Shown in pieces: positions 36,752 through 45,779 of a DNA stretch of 64,000 nucleotides. Origin of the DNA: Deltaproteobacteria bacterium (GTDB taxonomy: Bacteria; Myxococcota_A; Polyangia; Polyangiales; Polyangiaceae); the NCBI GenBank assembly GCA_016875405.1, contig VGRJ01000006.1, forward strand, positions 32,204 to 96,203, written 5' to 3'. The position numbers and the translations under genes are program-made. The notes under the pieces were generated by a model that was not told the origin of the DNA, ran no database searches, and saw nothing but the letters and a program-made list of their open reading frames with translations. Every line of letters starts with the position of its first letter. Position 1 is the stretch's first letter.

Positions 36752-38389
36752 ATGCTTCGCTCGCTTGCTCCGCTCGGCGCGCTCGCGCTCGCGTCGTGCC
36801 ACCTCGTCATCGGGCTCGATGACTTCGAGAAAGTGGAGAGCGGCTCGACGTCCCCCAGCTCGACGAGCGCGGGAGGGGCCGGGGGCAGCGGCGCGGGCGG
36901 CGACGGCGGGAGCGGCGGGGGCGCCTCACCGGTGCGCTGGGCGACGCTCTTCGGCACCAGCACGAACACGGAGTCGCCCGCCGTGACTCCAATGGTCGCG
37001 CTCGACGGCGGGGCGGCGCTCCTCGCAGGTGCGATCGACGCGAAGGAGCAACCGCTCTTCGGCAAGCCCTTCTCCGCCAGCCTCAACCACGTCACCGTTG
37101 CGCTCCTTTCGAAGGCCAACGGCTCTGCACCGATGACCGACACGCTCACCGCGACCCCGCTCGCTGCGAACATGAAGCGCGGCTTCGCCGTCGCGAGCAG
37201 CCCCGGGCACGTCTGGCTCGCCATCGTCGGGGCCTCCGATTCGAACGTGCCCGCCCCGCTCAACGTCTACCGCGACACCGCCGGCGCCACGATGACGGAA
37301 GTGCTCTCCATCCCCGGGCTCACGAACATCGACGACCTCGCGCTCGCGGCGACGGCTCAAGAGCCGAACCAGGGCGGCAATCTCTACCTGGCCTTCACCG
37401 AGAGCTCGGGGAACCGTGCCGTCCTCCATCGCTACACGATCGGCATGGGCGGGAAGGTAGCGGAGACACCCGCAGCAACGCTCGTGGTCAAGGCGAGCGA
37501 GCCGAGCAAGGTCGACACCGTCGTCGCGCTCGCCGCCTCATCGAAGGCCGCCTACCTCGCGACGAAGTGCAGCAACGGCGGCCGCGGGGCCCCAACGGCC
37601 TTACCCCTTGCCTGCCTCTACGGGCTCCCCAGCAACGTGGTAGGCGAAGTCGAGTTTAATGGCACGAGCTCATCCCCTACCGGCGAAGTCGTCCGCTTGC
37701 GACTCGGATGCACAGACATGGCGACCAGCCCGCTCGCCCTGACGACGCTTGGTGATGCACCTTACCTGGCGCTCGAATCGGCGTGCGCGGAGGTCCAGAA
37801 GAGCCCCGGGGAGAGCTCCGCATCGAGCGTCTTCAGCAACTACGTCGCGGGCGACGACATCAACTCATTTGGCTTGCTGACGTTTGCCGCGCCAACCAAC
37901 GCGAACAGCCTTGGGACCTCGCTCGCCTCGGTCACGAGCAGCCCGCCCCTCTCGAGAGCACCGAACACCGCGATTTCCCTAGCCGCGAGCGGAGCCGGAG
38001 CCACCGCACGCCTCCTGGTCGCCGGAACGGTCGACACCTTCCCCGTCAACACGACCGTCCCGGCGCTCATGAAGATCGACCCGAAGACGCCGAATACCTC
38101 GACGGCCCTCGCCTCGGCCAAGACCGGGAGCGCCGAGCGTCAAGCCTTCCTCCTGAGCCTCGCGGCGACCCTCTCGACGATCGACGCCAAGGCGAGCGTG
38201 ACCAGCGCGACCTCGAACGTGACCATCACGTCGGTCGCGGCCTCGGGCGACACCGTGCTCCTCGGCGGTCGGGTCGAGGGAGAGCTGGTGCTCGGCGGAG
38301 GCACACTGCCGCCGCTCAAAGGCAACTCGGGCGGCACGCCCTTCGTCACGGCGCTCGACGCCGCGCTCGTCGACGTCGCGCTCGATTGA
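36752..38389 (+). CDS. Large hypothetical lipoprotein with Gly-rich spacer
   Basis: A 545-residue protein with a lipobox LASC (Cys at about 16), then an acidic stretch IGLDDFEKVESG and a Gly/Ser/Ala-rich spacer to about residue 60 with GGAGG repeats. The long remainder is Ala/Ser/Thr-rich and predicted beta-rich, with repeated strand-turn patterns such as AAYLATKCSNGG and APYLALESACAE. This is suggestive of a beta-propeller, but I cannot name a family. It is probably surface-exposed. It is convergent with larE, 23 bases apart. Confidence 0.6.
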   Translation: MLRSLAPLGALALASCHLVIGLDDFEKVESGSTSPSSTSAGGAGGSGAGGDGGSGGGASPVRWATLFGTSTNTESPAVTPMVALDGGAALLAGAIDAKEQPLFGKPFSASLNHVTVALLSKANGSAPMTDTLTATPLAANMKRGFAVASSPGHVWLAIVGASDSNVPAPLNVYRDTAGATMTEVLSIPGLTNIDDLALAATAQEPNQGGNLYLAFTESSGNRAVLHRYTIGMGGKVAETPAATLVVKASEPSKVDTVVALAASSKAAYLATKCSNGGRGAPTALPLACLYGLPSNVVGEVEFNGTSSSPTGEVVRLRLGCTDMATSPLALTTLGDAPYLALESACAEVQKSPGESSASSVFSNYVAGDDINSFGLLTFAAPTNANSLGTSLASVTSSPPLSRAPNTAISLAASGAGATARLLVAGTVDTFPVNTTVPALMKIDPKTPNTSTALASAKTGSAERQAFLLSLAATLSTIDAKASVTSATSNVTITSVAASGDTVLLGGRVEGELVLGGGTLPPLKGNSGGTPFVTALDAALVDVALD

Positions 38390-38412
38390 TCGTCGACAAG
38401 AACTCGCCGCGC

Positions 38413-39246
38413 TCAAGACACGACGCGCAACGATTTTCCGACGAGGACCGCGTTGTGGCTGCCCATCTGGTAGCCCGCGAGGTCAACGGTCACGAACCGG
38501 AAGCCATGCTCGCGCCCTGCCGCGACCAGGCGTCCGCGCACCTCGGCATCGAGCGCGCGCGGCAGCTCGTCGAGCGCGATCTCGATCCGCGCGATCGCGT
38601 CGTGGTACCGCACCCTCACTTGACGAAAGCCAAGCTCGGCGCGCAGCACGCGCTCGAGCCCACCGACCTGCGAGAGCCGCTCGCGGGTGACGCTGGTCCC
38701 GTAGGGGATGCGGCTCGAGAGGCACGCCGACGCGGGCTTGTCCCACACGCCTAGCCCGATCGCGAGCGAGCCCTCGCGCACGTCCGCCTTGGTGAAGCCG
38801 AGCTCGACGAGCGGGCTCACGACCCCCGCCTGCTTCGCCGCCTCAAGCCCCGGCCGGTAATCCCCGAGGTCGTCGACGTTGGTGCCGTTGACGAGGTGCG
38901 AGAGCTGCCACTCGCGCTGCTTCACGGCAGCGAGCCGGTAGAGCTCGCTCTTACAGTGAAAGCAGCGGTCCGGGTTGTTCGCGACGTACGCCGGGTCCTC
39001 GATCTCGCTCGAGTCGACGAGCCGGTGCTCGGCGCCGATCGCGCGCGCGACCGCCACGGCCTCCTCCCGCTCGAGCTCCGGCAGGCTCGGCGAGACGGCC
39101 GTCATGCCGATCGCCTTCGGACCGAGGACCTCGTGGGCCACAGCCAGCATGAACGCGCTGTCGACCCCACCGGAGTAGCACACGAGCACGGACTCGAGCT
39201 CGCGCAGCATCGCGCGCAAGCGGTCGAGCTTCTCGGAGATCGTCAC
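38413..39246 (-). CDS. larE: LarE-like ATP-dependent sulfur-transfer protein
   Basis: A 277-residue protein starting at GTG 39246 (VTISEKLDRLRAML). The PP-loop SGGVDS is near 26. CFHCKSELY near 95 and KPASACLSSRIPYG near 172 are the LarE signatures. LarE adenylates a pyridinium dicarboxylate precursor and donates sulfur in making the nickel-pincer cofactor of lactate racemase. One form sacrifices a cysteine, another uses an iron-sulfur cluster held by three cysteines. The CxxC plus the later Cys would suit the cluster form, which is inference. No larA, larB or larC is in the window. It follows nhaA by 58 bases. Confidence 0.82.
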   Translation of the reverse strand: MTISEKLDRLRAMLRELESVLVCYSGGVDSAFMLAVAHEVLGPKAIGMTAVSPSLPELEREEAVAVARAIGAEHRLVDSSEIEDPAYVANNPDRCFHCKSELYRLAAVKQREWQLSHLVNGTNVDDLGDYRPGLEAAKQAGVVSPLVELGFTKADVREGSLAIGLGVWDKPASACLSSRIPYGTSVTRERLSQVGGLERVLRAELGFRQVRVRYHDAIARIEIALDELPRALDAEVRGRLVAAGREHGFRFVTVDLAGYQMGSHNAVLVGKSLRVVS

Positions 39247-39304
39247 GCCTCCCGCATAGCATGATCGCGCGTCACGGTGCCCGAGGACCGCCACGCATCG
39301 ACGC

Positions 39305-40501
39305 TCAAGTCGAGCGACGCTCGAGCCCGAAGAGGCGCCCTCCCGCGAGCGCGAGCGGCGCGGCGGCGACCGAGAAGAGCGCGCCCATCTTCGCGGCGCC
39401 CTGGATCGTCGGATCGGTGAACGCGGCCCCGGCGACGAACAGCGCGACCGTGAGCCCGAGCCCGGCGGTGAGGCCCGCGAAGACGAGCTCCTTCGGCGTC
39501 ATGCCCTCGGGGATCGGGAAGCCGAGGCGATCGCCGAGCGTCGCGAGCGTCGAGACGCCAAGCGTCTTGCCGACGAGGAGCGCCGCGAACACCGCCCACG
39601 TCGCGGGCCCGATCGAGGTGAAGGCGACGCCTGCGTTGACGAGCCCGAAGCCGAACATGCCAAAGTCGACCGGTTGCTTCACCGCGTGCTCGAAGCGACG
39701 CATCGTGTCGGTCACGGGATCGGGCCCGACCGACTCGACGAAGAGCCCCTCGTCACGGACGGCGTGCGGCATGAACGGGACAATCGGCACGAGCGCGAGG
39801 GCCGGGTGCATGTGCGCCTTGGCGAGGCCGAGCCACGAGAGGATCCCCGGCACGAGCACGTAGAGCCACGGACTCAGCGCGCCGCGACGCTTCAGGAGCC
39901 ACGCGAGGCCCATCGCGAGCGCGACGAGCGCGAGCCACACGGGCTGCGTCGGATGCATCGGATCCGGGTAGAACACCGCGATGATCGCGAGGCCGATGCC
40001 GTCGTCGGCGACCGCGAGCAAGAGCAGGTAGCTCACGGCCGGATGCTTCGCGCCGAACACTGCGCGCGCCACGAGCCAGGCGAGCGCGATGTCGGTCGCG
40101 GTCGGAACGCCCCAACCCACGGCGATCTCCGGTGCTCCGAGGAGGGCGACCATGGCCTTGTAGACGACGATCGGTCCGAGCACGCCGCCGAGCGTGCCGA
40201 GGAGCGGGTTCACCGCGCGGTTCAGCGGAAAGAGCGCGCCCCCAGGCAAGCAGGACTCGGTGATCTCCTTCGTCGCGATGCCGAAGAAGAAGGCCATCAA
40301 GATCTCGTTCACGAGATAGTGAAGCGAGGTCGCATGCGCCACCTCACCGCCGAAGCCGAGGAGCGTCAGCGGCGCGAAGTGGACGGTCGCCCGGTAGCCG
40401 ACCTCGTCGAGGTTCGCCCACACGAGGCTCGTTAAGACGCCGGCGATGAGCGGGATCGAGAACTCGCGGAGGACCTCGACGACGCGACGTGGTCGTGACA
40501 T
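39305..40501 (-). CDS. nhaA: Na+/H+ antiporter NhaA
   Basis: A 398-residue membrane protein with about 11-12 hydrophobic helices. The ion-binding motifs are visible: VPTATDIALAW (Asp equivalent to E. coli Asp133), LLLAVADDGIGL (the Asp163-Asp164 pair) and LLVGKTLGV (Lys equivalent to Lys300). It exchanges external protons for internal sodium in pH and salt homeostasis. It lies 30 bases after pnp on the same strand and before larE, so it may share the rpsO-pnp transcript. Nothing in the sequence is abnormal. Confidence 0.93.
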   Translation of the reverse strand: MSRPRRVVEVLREFSIPLIAGVLTSLVWANLDEVGYRATVHFAPLTLLGFGGEVAHATSLHYLVNEILMAFFFGIATKEITESCLPGGALFPLNRAVNPLLGTLGGVLGPIVVYKAMVALLGAPEIAVGWGVPTATDIALAWLVARAVFGAKHPAVSYLLLLAVADDGIGLAIIAVFYPDPMHPTQPVWLALVALAMGLAWLLKRRGALSPWLYVLVPGILSWLGLAKAHMHPALALVPIVPFMPHAVRDEGLFVESVGPDPVTDTMRRFEHAVKQPVDFGMFGFGLVNAGVAFTSIGPATWAVFAALLVGKTLGVSTLATLGDRLGFPIPEGMTPKELVFAGLTAGLGLTVALFVAGAAFTDPTIQGAAKMGALFSVAAAPLALAGGRLFGLERRST

Positions 40502-40531
40502 CGAAGGCCCCCGCGTTCGGCGCAGCGCGCG

Positions 40532-42979
40532 TCAGCGACGGCGGCGCGACTCGCCCTCGCCGCCCCCTTCACCACCGCCCTCGCCACCGGCTTGCCCGGC
40601 GCTCGAGGTGCGGCGCGCGCGACGGCGACGCTCCTCCTCGCTCGAGTCCTCGCCAGGGCGCGGAGCCTCGCCGACGCTGAACTGCGGGAGGTCATCGCCA
40701 CCGACCGGCCCACGCTCCTCGCGCGGGCCACGGTCGTCACGGCGCGGGCCACGGTCATCGCGGCGCGGGCCACGGTCATCGCGGCGCGGACCACGGTCGT
40801 CGCGGCGCGGGCCACGGTCGTCGCGGCGCGGGCCACGGTCGCCGCGCTCGCGCTCCGGCGGGGGCTGGTAGCCCTCGGGCTTGGGCAGCGTCTCGCGATG
40901 GCTCAGGCGAACCTTGCCATCGTTGTCGACGCTGAGGACCTTGACCTGGAGCGGGTCACCCTCCTTGCAGATGTCCTCGACGCGCTCGGTGCGGCCCCAG
41001 GCGAGCTCCGAGATGTGCACGAGGCCATCCCAGTTCGGCAGGATCTCGACGAACGCGCCGAAGTCGGCGAGCCGACGCACGATGCCGTCGTAGACCTTGC
41101 CGACCTCGGGCTCGGCGGTGAGGCCGTTGACGATGTCGACCGCCTTCCGAAGCGCCTCGGCGTCGGCCGAAGCGATGTTGACGGTGCCGTCGTCCTCGAC
41201 GTCGATCGACACGCCCGTCTGGTCGACGATGCCCTTGATGGTCTTGCCGCCGGGCCCGATGATGATTCGGATCTGCTCGGGCTTGACCTTGATCGAGACG
41301 ATTCGGGGCGCGTACTTCGAGAGCTCGGGGCGCGAAGCCGGGAGCGTCTCGAGCATCTTGCCGAGGATGTGAAGCCGGCCCTCACGCGCCTGGTTCAACG
41401 CCTGGAGCATCAGCTCGCGGGACAGGCCCTTGATCTTGATGTCCATTTGGATAGCGGTGATGCCCTTCTCGGTGCCGCACACCTTGAAGTCCATGTCGCC
41501 GAGGTGATCCTCGTCGCCGAGGATGTCGCTCAGGATGATGTTGCGCTGGCCGTCCGTGATGAGGCCCATCGCGATGCCCGCGACCGGCGCCTTGATCGGC
41601 ACGCCCGCGTCCATCAGCGACATGCAGCCGCCGCACACCGCTGCCATCGACGACGAACCGTTCGACTCGAGCGTCTCGCTGACGATGCGGATCGTGTAGG
41701 GGAACTGCTCCTTGGTCGGGATGATCTGCGCGATCGCGCGCTCGGCGAGGGCACCGTGACCCACCTCGCGGCGGCCCGGTCCGCGCATCGGCTTGGTCTC
41801 GCCGGTCGAGAAGGGCGGGAAGTTGTAGTGCAGGTAGAAACGCTTCCAGCTCTCGCCGTTGAGCGCGTCGATCTTCTGCTCGTCGCTCGTCGTGCCGAGC
41901 GTCGTCGTCGCGATCGCCTGGGTCTCGCCGCGCTGGAAGAGCGCGCTGCCGTGGGTGCGGAAGAGCACCCCCGCCTCGGTGGCGATCGGGCGGATGTCGC
42001 GCGGGCCGCGGCCGTCGATGCGGCGCTGCTCGGTCAGCATGAAGTCGCGGACGACGTGGTACTTGCGCTCGTCAAACTCGTTCTTGGCGAGCTTCTCTAC
42101 CGCGAGGTACTTCGCGTCGCCGAGCTCGGCCTTCAGGGCCTCGAGCATCTTCGCCTTGAGCTGCGCGTAACCCTCGTAGCGCGCCTGCTTCTCCTTCACG
42201 CGCGCGGCCTTGTCGAGCGCACCGTCGACGAGCTCGCGGACGCGCTTCGCGACGTCCTCGGGCAGCGCGTCGGGCGACCAGGCGATCTTCGGCTTGCCGA
42301 CGGCCTTGGTGATCGCCTCGATGAGCTCGAGCACCGGCTGGGCGGAAGCGTGCGCGAACTGGAGGGCGTCCGCCATCTCCTGCTCGCTCACCTCGGAGGC
42401 GCCGCCCTCGACCATCACGATCGCGTCGCGGGTGCACGCGACGATGATGTTGAGGTCGCACTTCTCGAACTGGCTGTTCGTCGGGTTGATGACGAGCTCG
42501 CCGTCGATGCGGCCGACCCGCACGCCGACCACCGGGCCGTCCCAAGGCAAGCTCGACATGCTGCAGCAGAGGCTCGCCCCCGTCAGCGCGAGCACGTCGC
42601 CGCGGTTCTCGCCATCGGACGACATCACGGTCGCGACGACTTGCGTGTCCATTCGGAACCCGTCCGGGAAGAGCGGGCGGAGCGGGCGGTCGATGATGCG
42701 GCACGAGAGCACCTCCTCATCCCGCAGGCGCCCCTCGCGCTTGAAGAAGCCGCCGGGGATCTTGCCTGCGGCGTAGGTCTTCTCGACGTACTCGCAGGTG
42801 AGCGGGAAGAAGTCGGTGCCGGGGCGCGGCGGCGCGTAGCACATGGTGACGAGGACCTGGGTCTCGCCGTAGGTGACGAGCACCGAGGACTCGGCAAGCT
42901 TCGCGAGCTTGCCGGTCTCGAAGGTGAGCGGACGGCCGCCCAGCATCACGGATTCACGGATGATTTGACGAACGGACAT
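40532..42979 (-). CDS. pnp: Polynucleotide phosphorylase with repetitive C-terminal tail
   Basis: An 815-residue enzyme for 3'-5' phosphorolytic RNA decay. Two RNase PH domains (about 1-140 and 320-545) flank a helical domain. [20 protein letters not shown] and [17 protein letters not shown] lie in the second, active PH domain. A KH domain follows with [13 protein letters not shown] near 562, and an S1 domain ([15 protein letters not shown] near 628). Residues about 705-815 are an extra tail with the heptad RGPRRDD repeated five to six times and an Arg/Gly/Ser-rich end, well beyond the about 700 residues of most PNPases. This charged tail could bind RNA or partners. The gene follows rpsO with a structured 306-base gap. 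Confidence 0.97.
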   Translation of the reverse strand: MSVRQIIRESVMLGGRPLTFETGKLAKLAESSVLVTYGETQVLVTMCYAPPRPGTDFFPLTCEYVEKTYAAGKIPGGFFKREGRLRDEEVLSCRIIDRPLRPLFPDGFRMDTQVVATVMSSDGENRGDVLALTGASLCCSMSSLPWDGPVVGVRVGRIDGELVINPTNSQFEKCDLNIIVACTRDAIVMVEGGASEVSEQEMADALQFAHASAQPVLELIEAITKAVGKPKIAWSPDALPEDVAKRVRELVDGALDKAARVKEKQARYEGYAQLKAKMLEALKAELGDAKYLAVEKLAKNEFDERKYHVVRDFMLTEQRRIDGRGPRDIRPIATEAGVLFRTHGSALFQRGETQAIATTTLGTTSDEQKIDALNGESWKRFYLHYNFPPFSTGETKPMRGPGRREVGHGALAERAIAQIIPTKEQFPYTIRIVSETLESNGSSSMAAVCGGCMSLMDAGVPIKAPVAGIAMGLITDGQRNIILSDILGDEDHLGDMDFKVCGTEKGITAIQMDIKIKGLSRELMLQALNQAREGRLHILGKMLETLPASRPELSKYAPRIVSIKVKPEQIRIIIGPGGKTIKGIVDQTGVSIDVEDDGTVNIASADAEALRKAVDIVNGLTAEPEVGKVYDGIVRRLADFGAFVEILPNWDGLVHISELAWGRTERVEDICKEGDPLQVKVLSVDNDGKVRLSHRETLPKPEGYQPPPERERGDRGPRRDDRGPRRDDRGPRRDDRGPRRDDRGPRRDDRGPREERGPVGGDDLPQFSVGEAPRPGEDSSEEERRRRARRTSSAGQAGGEGGGEGGGEGESRRRR
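40721..40846. repeat. Six tandem 21-bp repeats in the 3' end of pnp
   Basis: Six direct units of 21 bases, GCGCGGGCCACGGTC followed by GTCACG, ATCGCG, GTCGCG or GCCGCG, start at 40721, 40742, 40763, 40784, 40805 and 40826. Unit 4 has one change (GCGCGGACC). They encode on the minus strand the heptads RGPRRDD of the PNPase tail. The unit is in frame (7 codons), so copy-number change by slippage would keep the gene open. Confidence 0.95.
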
Positions 42980-43063
42980 GGTGCGATCTCCGACGAGCGC
43001 CGCGTCGCTGACGAGGTCGCTCGCGTTGGGGCCGGACCGCAGCGGGTTCTTCTTCCTCGGTTT

Positions 43064-43089
43064 CTGAGCATGACCGCGGTCATGCGCAG
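43064..43089. repeat. 26-bp near-perfect palindrome upstream of pnp
   Basis: GCATGACCGCGGTCATGC (43068-43085) is a perfect 18-base palindrome with no loop, and the flanks CTGA and GCAG extend it to 26 bases with one mismatched pair. A loopless palindrome of this length is more like a site for a dimeric DNA-binding protein than an RNA hairpin, although it could also pair as RNA. It is 89 bases before the pnp start. Confidence 0.8.
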
Positions 43090-43139
43090 GAATCGAAGAC
43101 GAAGAGTGACTCGCTGGGGTTCGACGGTTACGAGGCTTC

Positions 43140-43194
43140 GACCAGGCCCCGCGTCGCCTGCTCGTCTGAGGCGGCTCGAGGCGGGGCGCTGGTC
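43140..43194 (-). promoter_or_regulatory. Long hairpin between rpsO and pnp
   Basis: The arms 43140-43152 and 43181-43194 pair over 13 base pairs with one bulged base (GACCAGGCCCCGC against GCGGGGCGCTGGTC). The loop can form an inner stem CGCCT/AGGCG. In E. coli and relatives a long hairpin at the same place is cut by RNase III and then used by PNPase to repress its own synthesis. Equivalent function here is inferred from position and shape. Confidence 0.6.
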
Positions 43195-43285
43195 ACCCGC
43201 AGAGGCGTGATGCCGCCGCGGAGGGCGTCGGCCGTGAAGTCGGAGTGCTCGAAGCGCTTCCGGCTCCAGCGGACCGACTGAAGGA

Positions 43286-43552
43286 TCACTTGCGGAGGCC
43301 GAGGCGGCCGATCAGCGCCTTGTAGCGGTCGTAGTCGACGCGCTTCAGGTAGTCGAGCTGGCGGCGACGCTGGCTGACGAGCTTCAAGAGACCGCGGCGC
43401 GAGTGATGATCCTTCGCGTGGGTCTTGAAGTGATCGGTGAGCTCCGAGATGCGCTCCGAAAGGATCGCGATCTGGACCTCGGGCGACCCCGTATCCTTCT
43501 CGTGGGTTCGATATTGGCTGACGATTTCGGCTTTCTTGATCGGGTGAAGCAT
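43286..43552 (-). CDS. rpsO: 30S ribosomal protein S15
   Basis: An 88-residue protein starting at ATG 43552 ([20 protein letters not shown]). The S15 signature runs from [16 protein letters not shown] through [19 protein letters not shown] to [19 protein letters not shown]. It binds 16S rRNA early in assembly of the central domain of the 30S subunit. Its length is the usual 88-89 residues. A clear sigma-70-type promoter lies 74-101 bases upstream, and pnp follows. Confidence 0.98.
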   Translation of the reverse strand: MLHPIKKAEIVSQYRTHEKDTGSPEVQIAILSERISELTDHFKTHAKDHHSRRGLLKLVSQRRRQLDYLKRVDYDRYKALIGRLGLRK

Positions 43553-43625
43553 GGATCTCGTTTTGACGCCTGACCGCGAGCCGCCCGGAATGGACAGCCT
43601 GCGGAGAGGCCATGTTGGGCGCGGT

Positions 43626-43653
43626 AGTATACGCGGGAGCGCCTGGGGGTCAA
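43626..43653 (-). promoter_or_regulatory. rpsO promoter
   Basis: On the minus strand TTGACC (43653-43648) and TATACT (43631-43626) are separated by 16 bases, a near-consensus sigma-70 promoter. It gives an expected RNA start around 43619 and a leader of about 65 bases before the rpsO ATG. TATACT stands out sharply in this GC-rich DNA. Confidence 0.75.
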
Positions 43654-43770
43654 CCCTACGGGACCGGCCGGTTGGCGCGGGGCGCCAGGGTCTGCCGACG
43701 AGCGCGATGGCGCCGGCGCCATCGAAGCGGTCTTGCGGCGCGATCCGTTTCCGGTAGATGCTCCCCACCC

Positions 43771-44190
43771 ATGTTGCGTGGTCGCGCGGGGTCCGCGCCC
43801 TTGACCTTGTCGCTCCTCGGAGCAGCCGCCGTGACGCTCGTCGGGTGCGGCTCGGCCATCGTCCGCGAGTGGACCTCGCTCTACAGCGTGGCCGACGGCC
43901 AGCTGAACCGCCTCGAGGCGACGAGCGACGGCAAGGCCACCGCCACGATCTATGCGACCCGCGCGTCGACGCCTGGCGTCTGGACGGAGCTCTACTTCAC
44001 CGGCACCTGGCGTGAAGAGGACTACGTCTTCGTTTTCGACCTCGCGTGCGTCTCGTCCGACTGCGTCGGAGATGACTTTCAGCTGCGCTGCGTGGTCATC
44101 GACGAGGAGAACGGCAAGACCTGGAAGCTCGACTGCACGGGGAACAACAAGTGGCAGAACTACCCCTTCTTCTGGCAAGAAGTCCTGTGA
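43771..44190 (+). CDS. Small hypothetical lipoprotein preceding the amidohydrolase pair
   Basis: A 139-residue protein from ATG 43771 with a signal peptide ending in the lipobox LVGC (Cys at about 26). The mature part is beta-rich ([29 protein letters not shown]) with five cysteines after the lipobox Cys, two of them in ACVSSDC. Its stop overlaps the GTG of the next gene (GTGA), so it is translated together with the two amidohydrolases. I do not recognise a family. Confidence 0.68.
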   Translation: MLRGRAGSAPLTLSLLGAAAVTLVGCGSAIVREWTSLYSVADGQLNRLEATSDGKATATIYATRASTPGVWTELYFTGTWREEDYVFVFDLACVSSDCVGDDFQLRCVVIDEENGKTWKLDCTGNNKWQNYPFFWQEVL

Positions 44191-45779
44191 TCCGACGCGC
44201 CCTCTCCCTCGCGGTCCTGGTCGCATCCTCCAGCTGCCTCCCCGCTCCAGGCTCGTCGAAGACGGCCGACGAGGCGAGTCTCGCGGCCTCGCGACCACCG
44301 CTCCCTCCGCTGGCGTCGCCACCATGGCGCGCCGAGTCGCCCCAGCCGTCCGATCACCCGGCCACGAACGATGCCGCCGTGACGCTCCTCCTTCGCGGGG
44401 CGCGCCTGCTCCTCGGCAACGGCAAGGAGATCGCCAACGGACACTTGCTCTTGATCAAGGGACGCATCGCCGCCCTGGGCGAAGGACCTGGCCCCGCGAG
44501 CCCTCCCGAAGGCGCATACGTGCTCGACCTCGCGGGCAAGACGGTGACGCCTGGGCTCATTGACACGCACTCCCACATGGGCGTCTTCCCCATGCCCGCA
44601 GCGCTCGCGCACGACGACGGCAACGAGCTAGTGGCGGCGACGACGCCCGGCGTCCGCACGGTCGACGCGATCTGGCCCTTCGACCCAGCCTTGCAACGCG
44701 CGCTCGAAGGCGGCACGACCACCGTCCAGATCCTGCCGGGCTCCGCGAATCTGATCGGCGGTCGAGCGACGACCATCAAGCTCAAGCCGGCCCAGACCGC
44801 GCGCGAGCTCGTCTTCCCCGGCGCGCCTCACGGACTCAAGATGGCGTGCGGCGAGAATCCGAAGCGCGTGCACGGTCGAGGGAGGAGGGTCGCTCCCGCC
44901 ACCCGCATGGGGAACCTCGCCGTCCAGCGGGCCGCGTTCCTCAAGGCGCGGCGACTCATCGACGAGTGGGCGCAGTGGGCGACGTCGGAGAATGAACGCC
45001 GCGCGACCTGGGAGAAGCGGGCGATCGAGGCGACTCGAAAAAGCGAGAAGCTCGCCGCGAAGCGCGAGGCGTGTCAGTCGCGCCCCGAGCCCGACCGCTG
45101 CCTCTCCGCGCTCCAAGGAGCGGGCGCAGCCCCAAGCCCCGAGCCCTTCGAGCCGAAGCTGCCGCCCGCGCGCGATGTCGACAGCGAGGCCCTCGCCGCC
45201 GTACTCGAGGGGCTGAGCCTCCTCCACGTGCACTGTTACCGCTCGGACGACATGAGCGCGATGATGGGGCTCGGCGACGAGGTCGGCTTCAAGGTGACCT
45301 CGTTCCACCACGCGCTCGAGGCCTACAAGATTCGAGACGACCTCGCGCGACGGAAGATCTCGGTCTCGACCTGGGCCGACTGGTTCGGGTTCAAGCTCGA
45401 AGCAAACGACGGGATCCCCGAGAACCTCGCGCTCGTGCATGCGGCCGGCGGCGACGCCATCGTGCACACCGACTCGTCCGAGGGCGTGCGACGCATGAAC
45501 CAGGAGGCGGCGAAGGGCCTCTGGTCCGGCAAGCACGCCGGCCTCGCGCTGACGGAGGCCGACGCGATCCGATGGCTGACCGAGAACCCCGCGCGCGCGC
45601 TCGGTGTCGAGCGCTGGGTCGGCACGCTCGAGGTCGGCAAGGACGCGGACGTCGTGGTGTGGAGCGGCAATCCGTTCAGCGTGTACGCCCGCGCCGAGCT
45701 GGTGCTGGTCGACGGCGAGGTTCGGCACGACGCCGCGAGCCCGAGCAAGCCCTGGAGCGACTACGAGGTGCAGCCGTGA
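44187..45779 (+). CDS. Imidazolonepropionase-like amidohydrolase, lipid-anchored
   Basis: A 530-residue protein from GTG 44187, inside the previous stop. The signal peptide ends in ASSSC, a plausible lipobox. The amidohydrolase metal sites are intact: VTPGLIDTHSHMG near 128 (HxH), LLHVHCYRSDDM near 350, SFHHALEAYKI near 373 and IVHTDSSEGVRR near 428 (Asp). C-terminal ENPARALGV and VGKDADVVVWSGNPF complete the family pattern. It probably hydrolyses a cyclic amide, lactam or peptide in the periplasm. It has an insertion of about 100 charged residues (about 245-340). It overlaps the next gene, a paralogue. Confidence 0.87.
   Translation: MIRRALSLAVLVASSSCLPAPGSSKTADEASLAASRPPLPPLASPPWRAESPQPSDHPATNDAAVTLLLRGARLLLGNGKEIANGHLLLIKGRIAALGEGPGPASPPEGAYVLDLAGKTVTPGLIDTHSHMGVFPMPAALAHDDGNELVAATTPGVRTVDAIWPFDPALQRALEGGTTTVQILPGSANLIGGRATTIKLKPAQTARELVFPGAPHGLKMACGENPKRVHGRGRRVAPATRMGNLAVQRAAFLKARRLIDEWAQWATSENERRATWEKRAIEATRKSEKLAAKREACQSRPEPDRCLSALQGAGAAPSPEPFEPKLPPARDVDSEALAAVLEGLSLLHVHCYRSDDMSAMMGLGDEVGFKVTSFHHALEAYKIRDDLARRKISVSTWADWFGFKLEANDGIPENLALVHAAGGDAIVHTDSSEGVRRMNQEAAKGLWSGKHAGLALTEADAIRWLTENPARALGVERWVGTLEVGKDADVVVWSGNPFSVYARAELVLVDGEVRHDAASPSKPWSDYEVQP

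Larger units (their letters stand above)
42980..43285 (-). other. rpsO-pnp intergenic region (306 bases)
   Basis: No protein is convincing here on either strand. Reading from rpsO to pnp it holds a long imperfect hairpin (43194-43140), then an 18-base perfect palindrome (43085-43068), then about 90 bases before the pnp ATG. These are listed separately. The layout matches the regulated rpsO-pnp leader known from other bacteria. Confidence 0.6.

Noticed and set aside
40721..40846. Tandem 21-bp repeats considered as a CRISPR array
   Set aside because: There are no spacers. The units are directly adjacent, in frame, and encode the PNPase tail.
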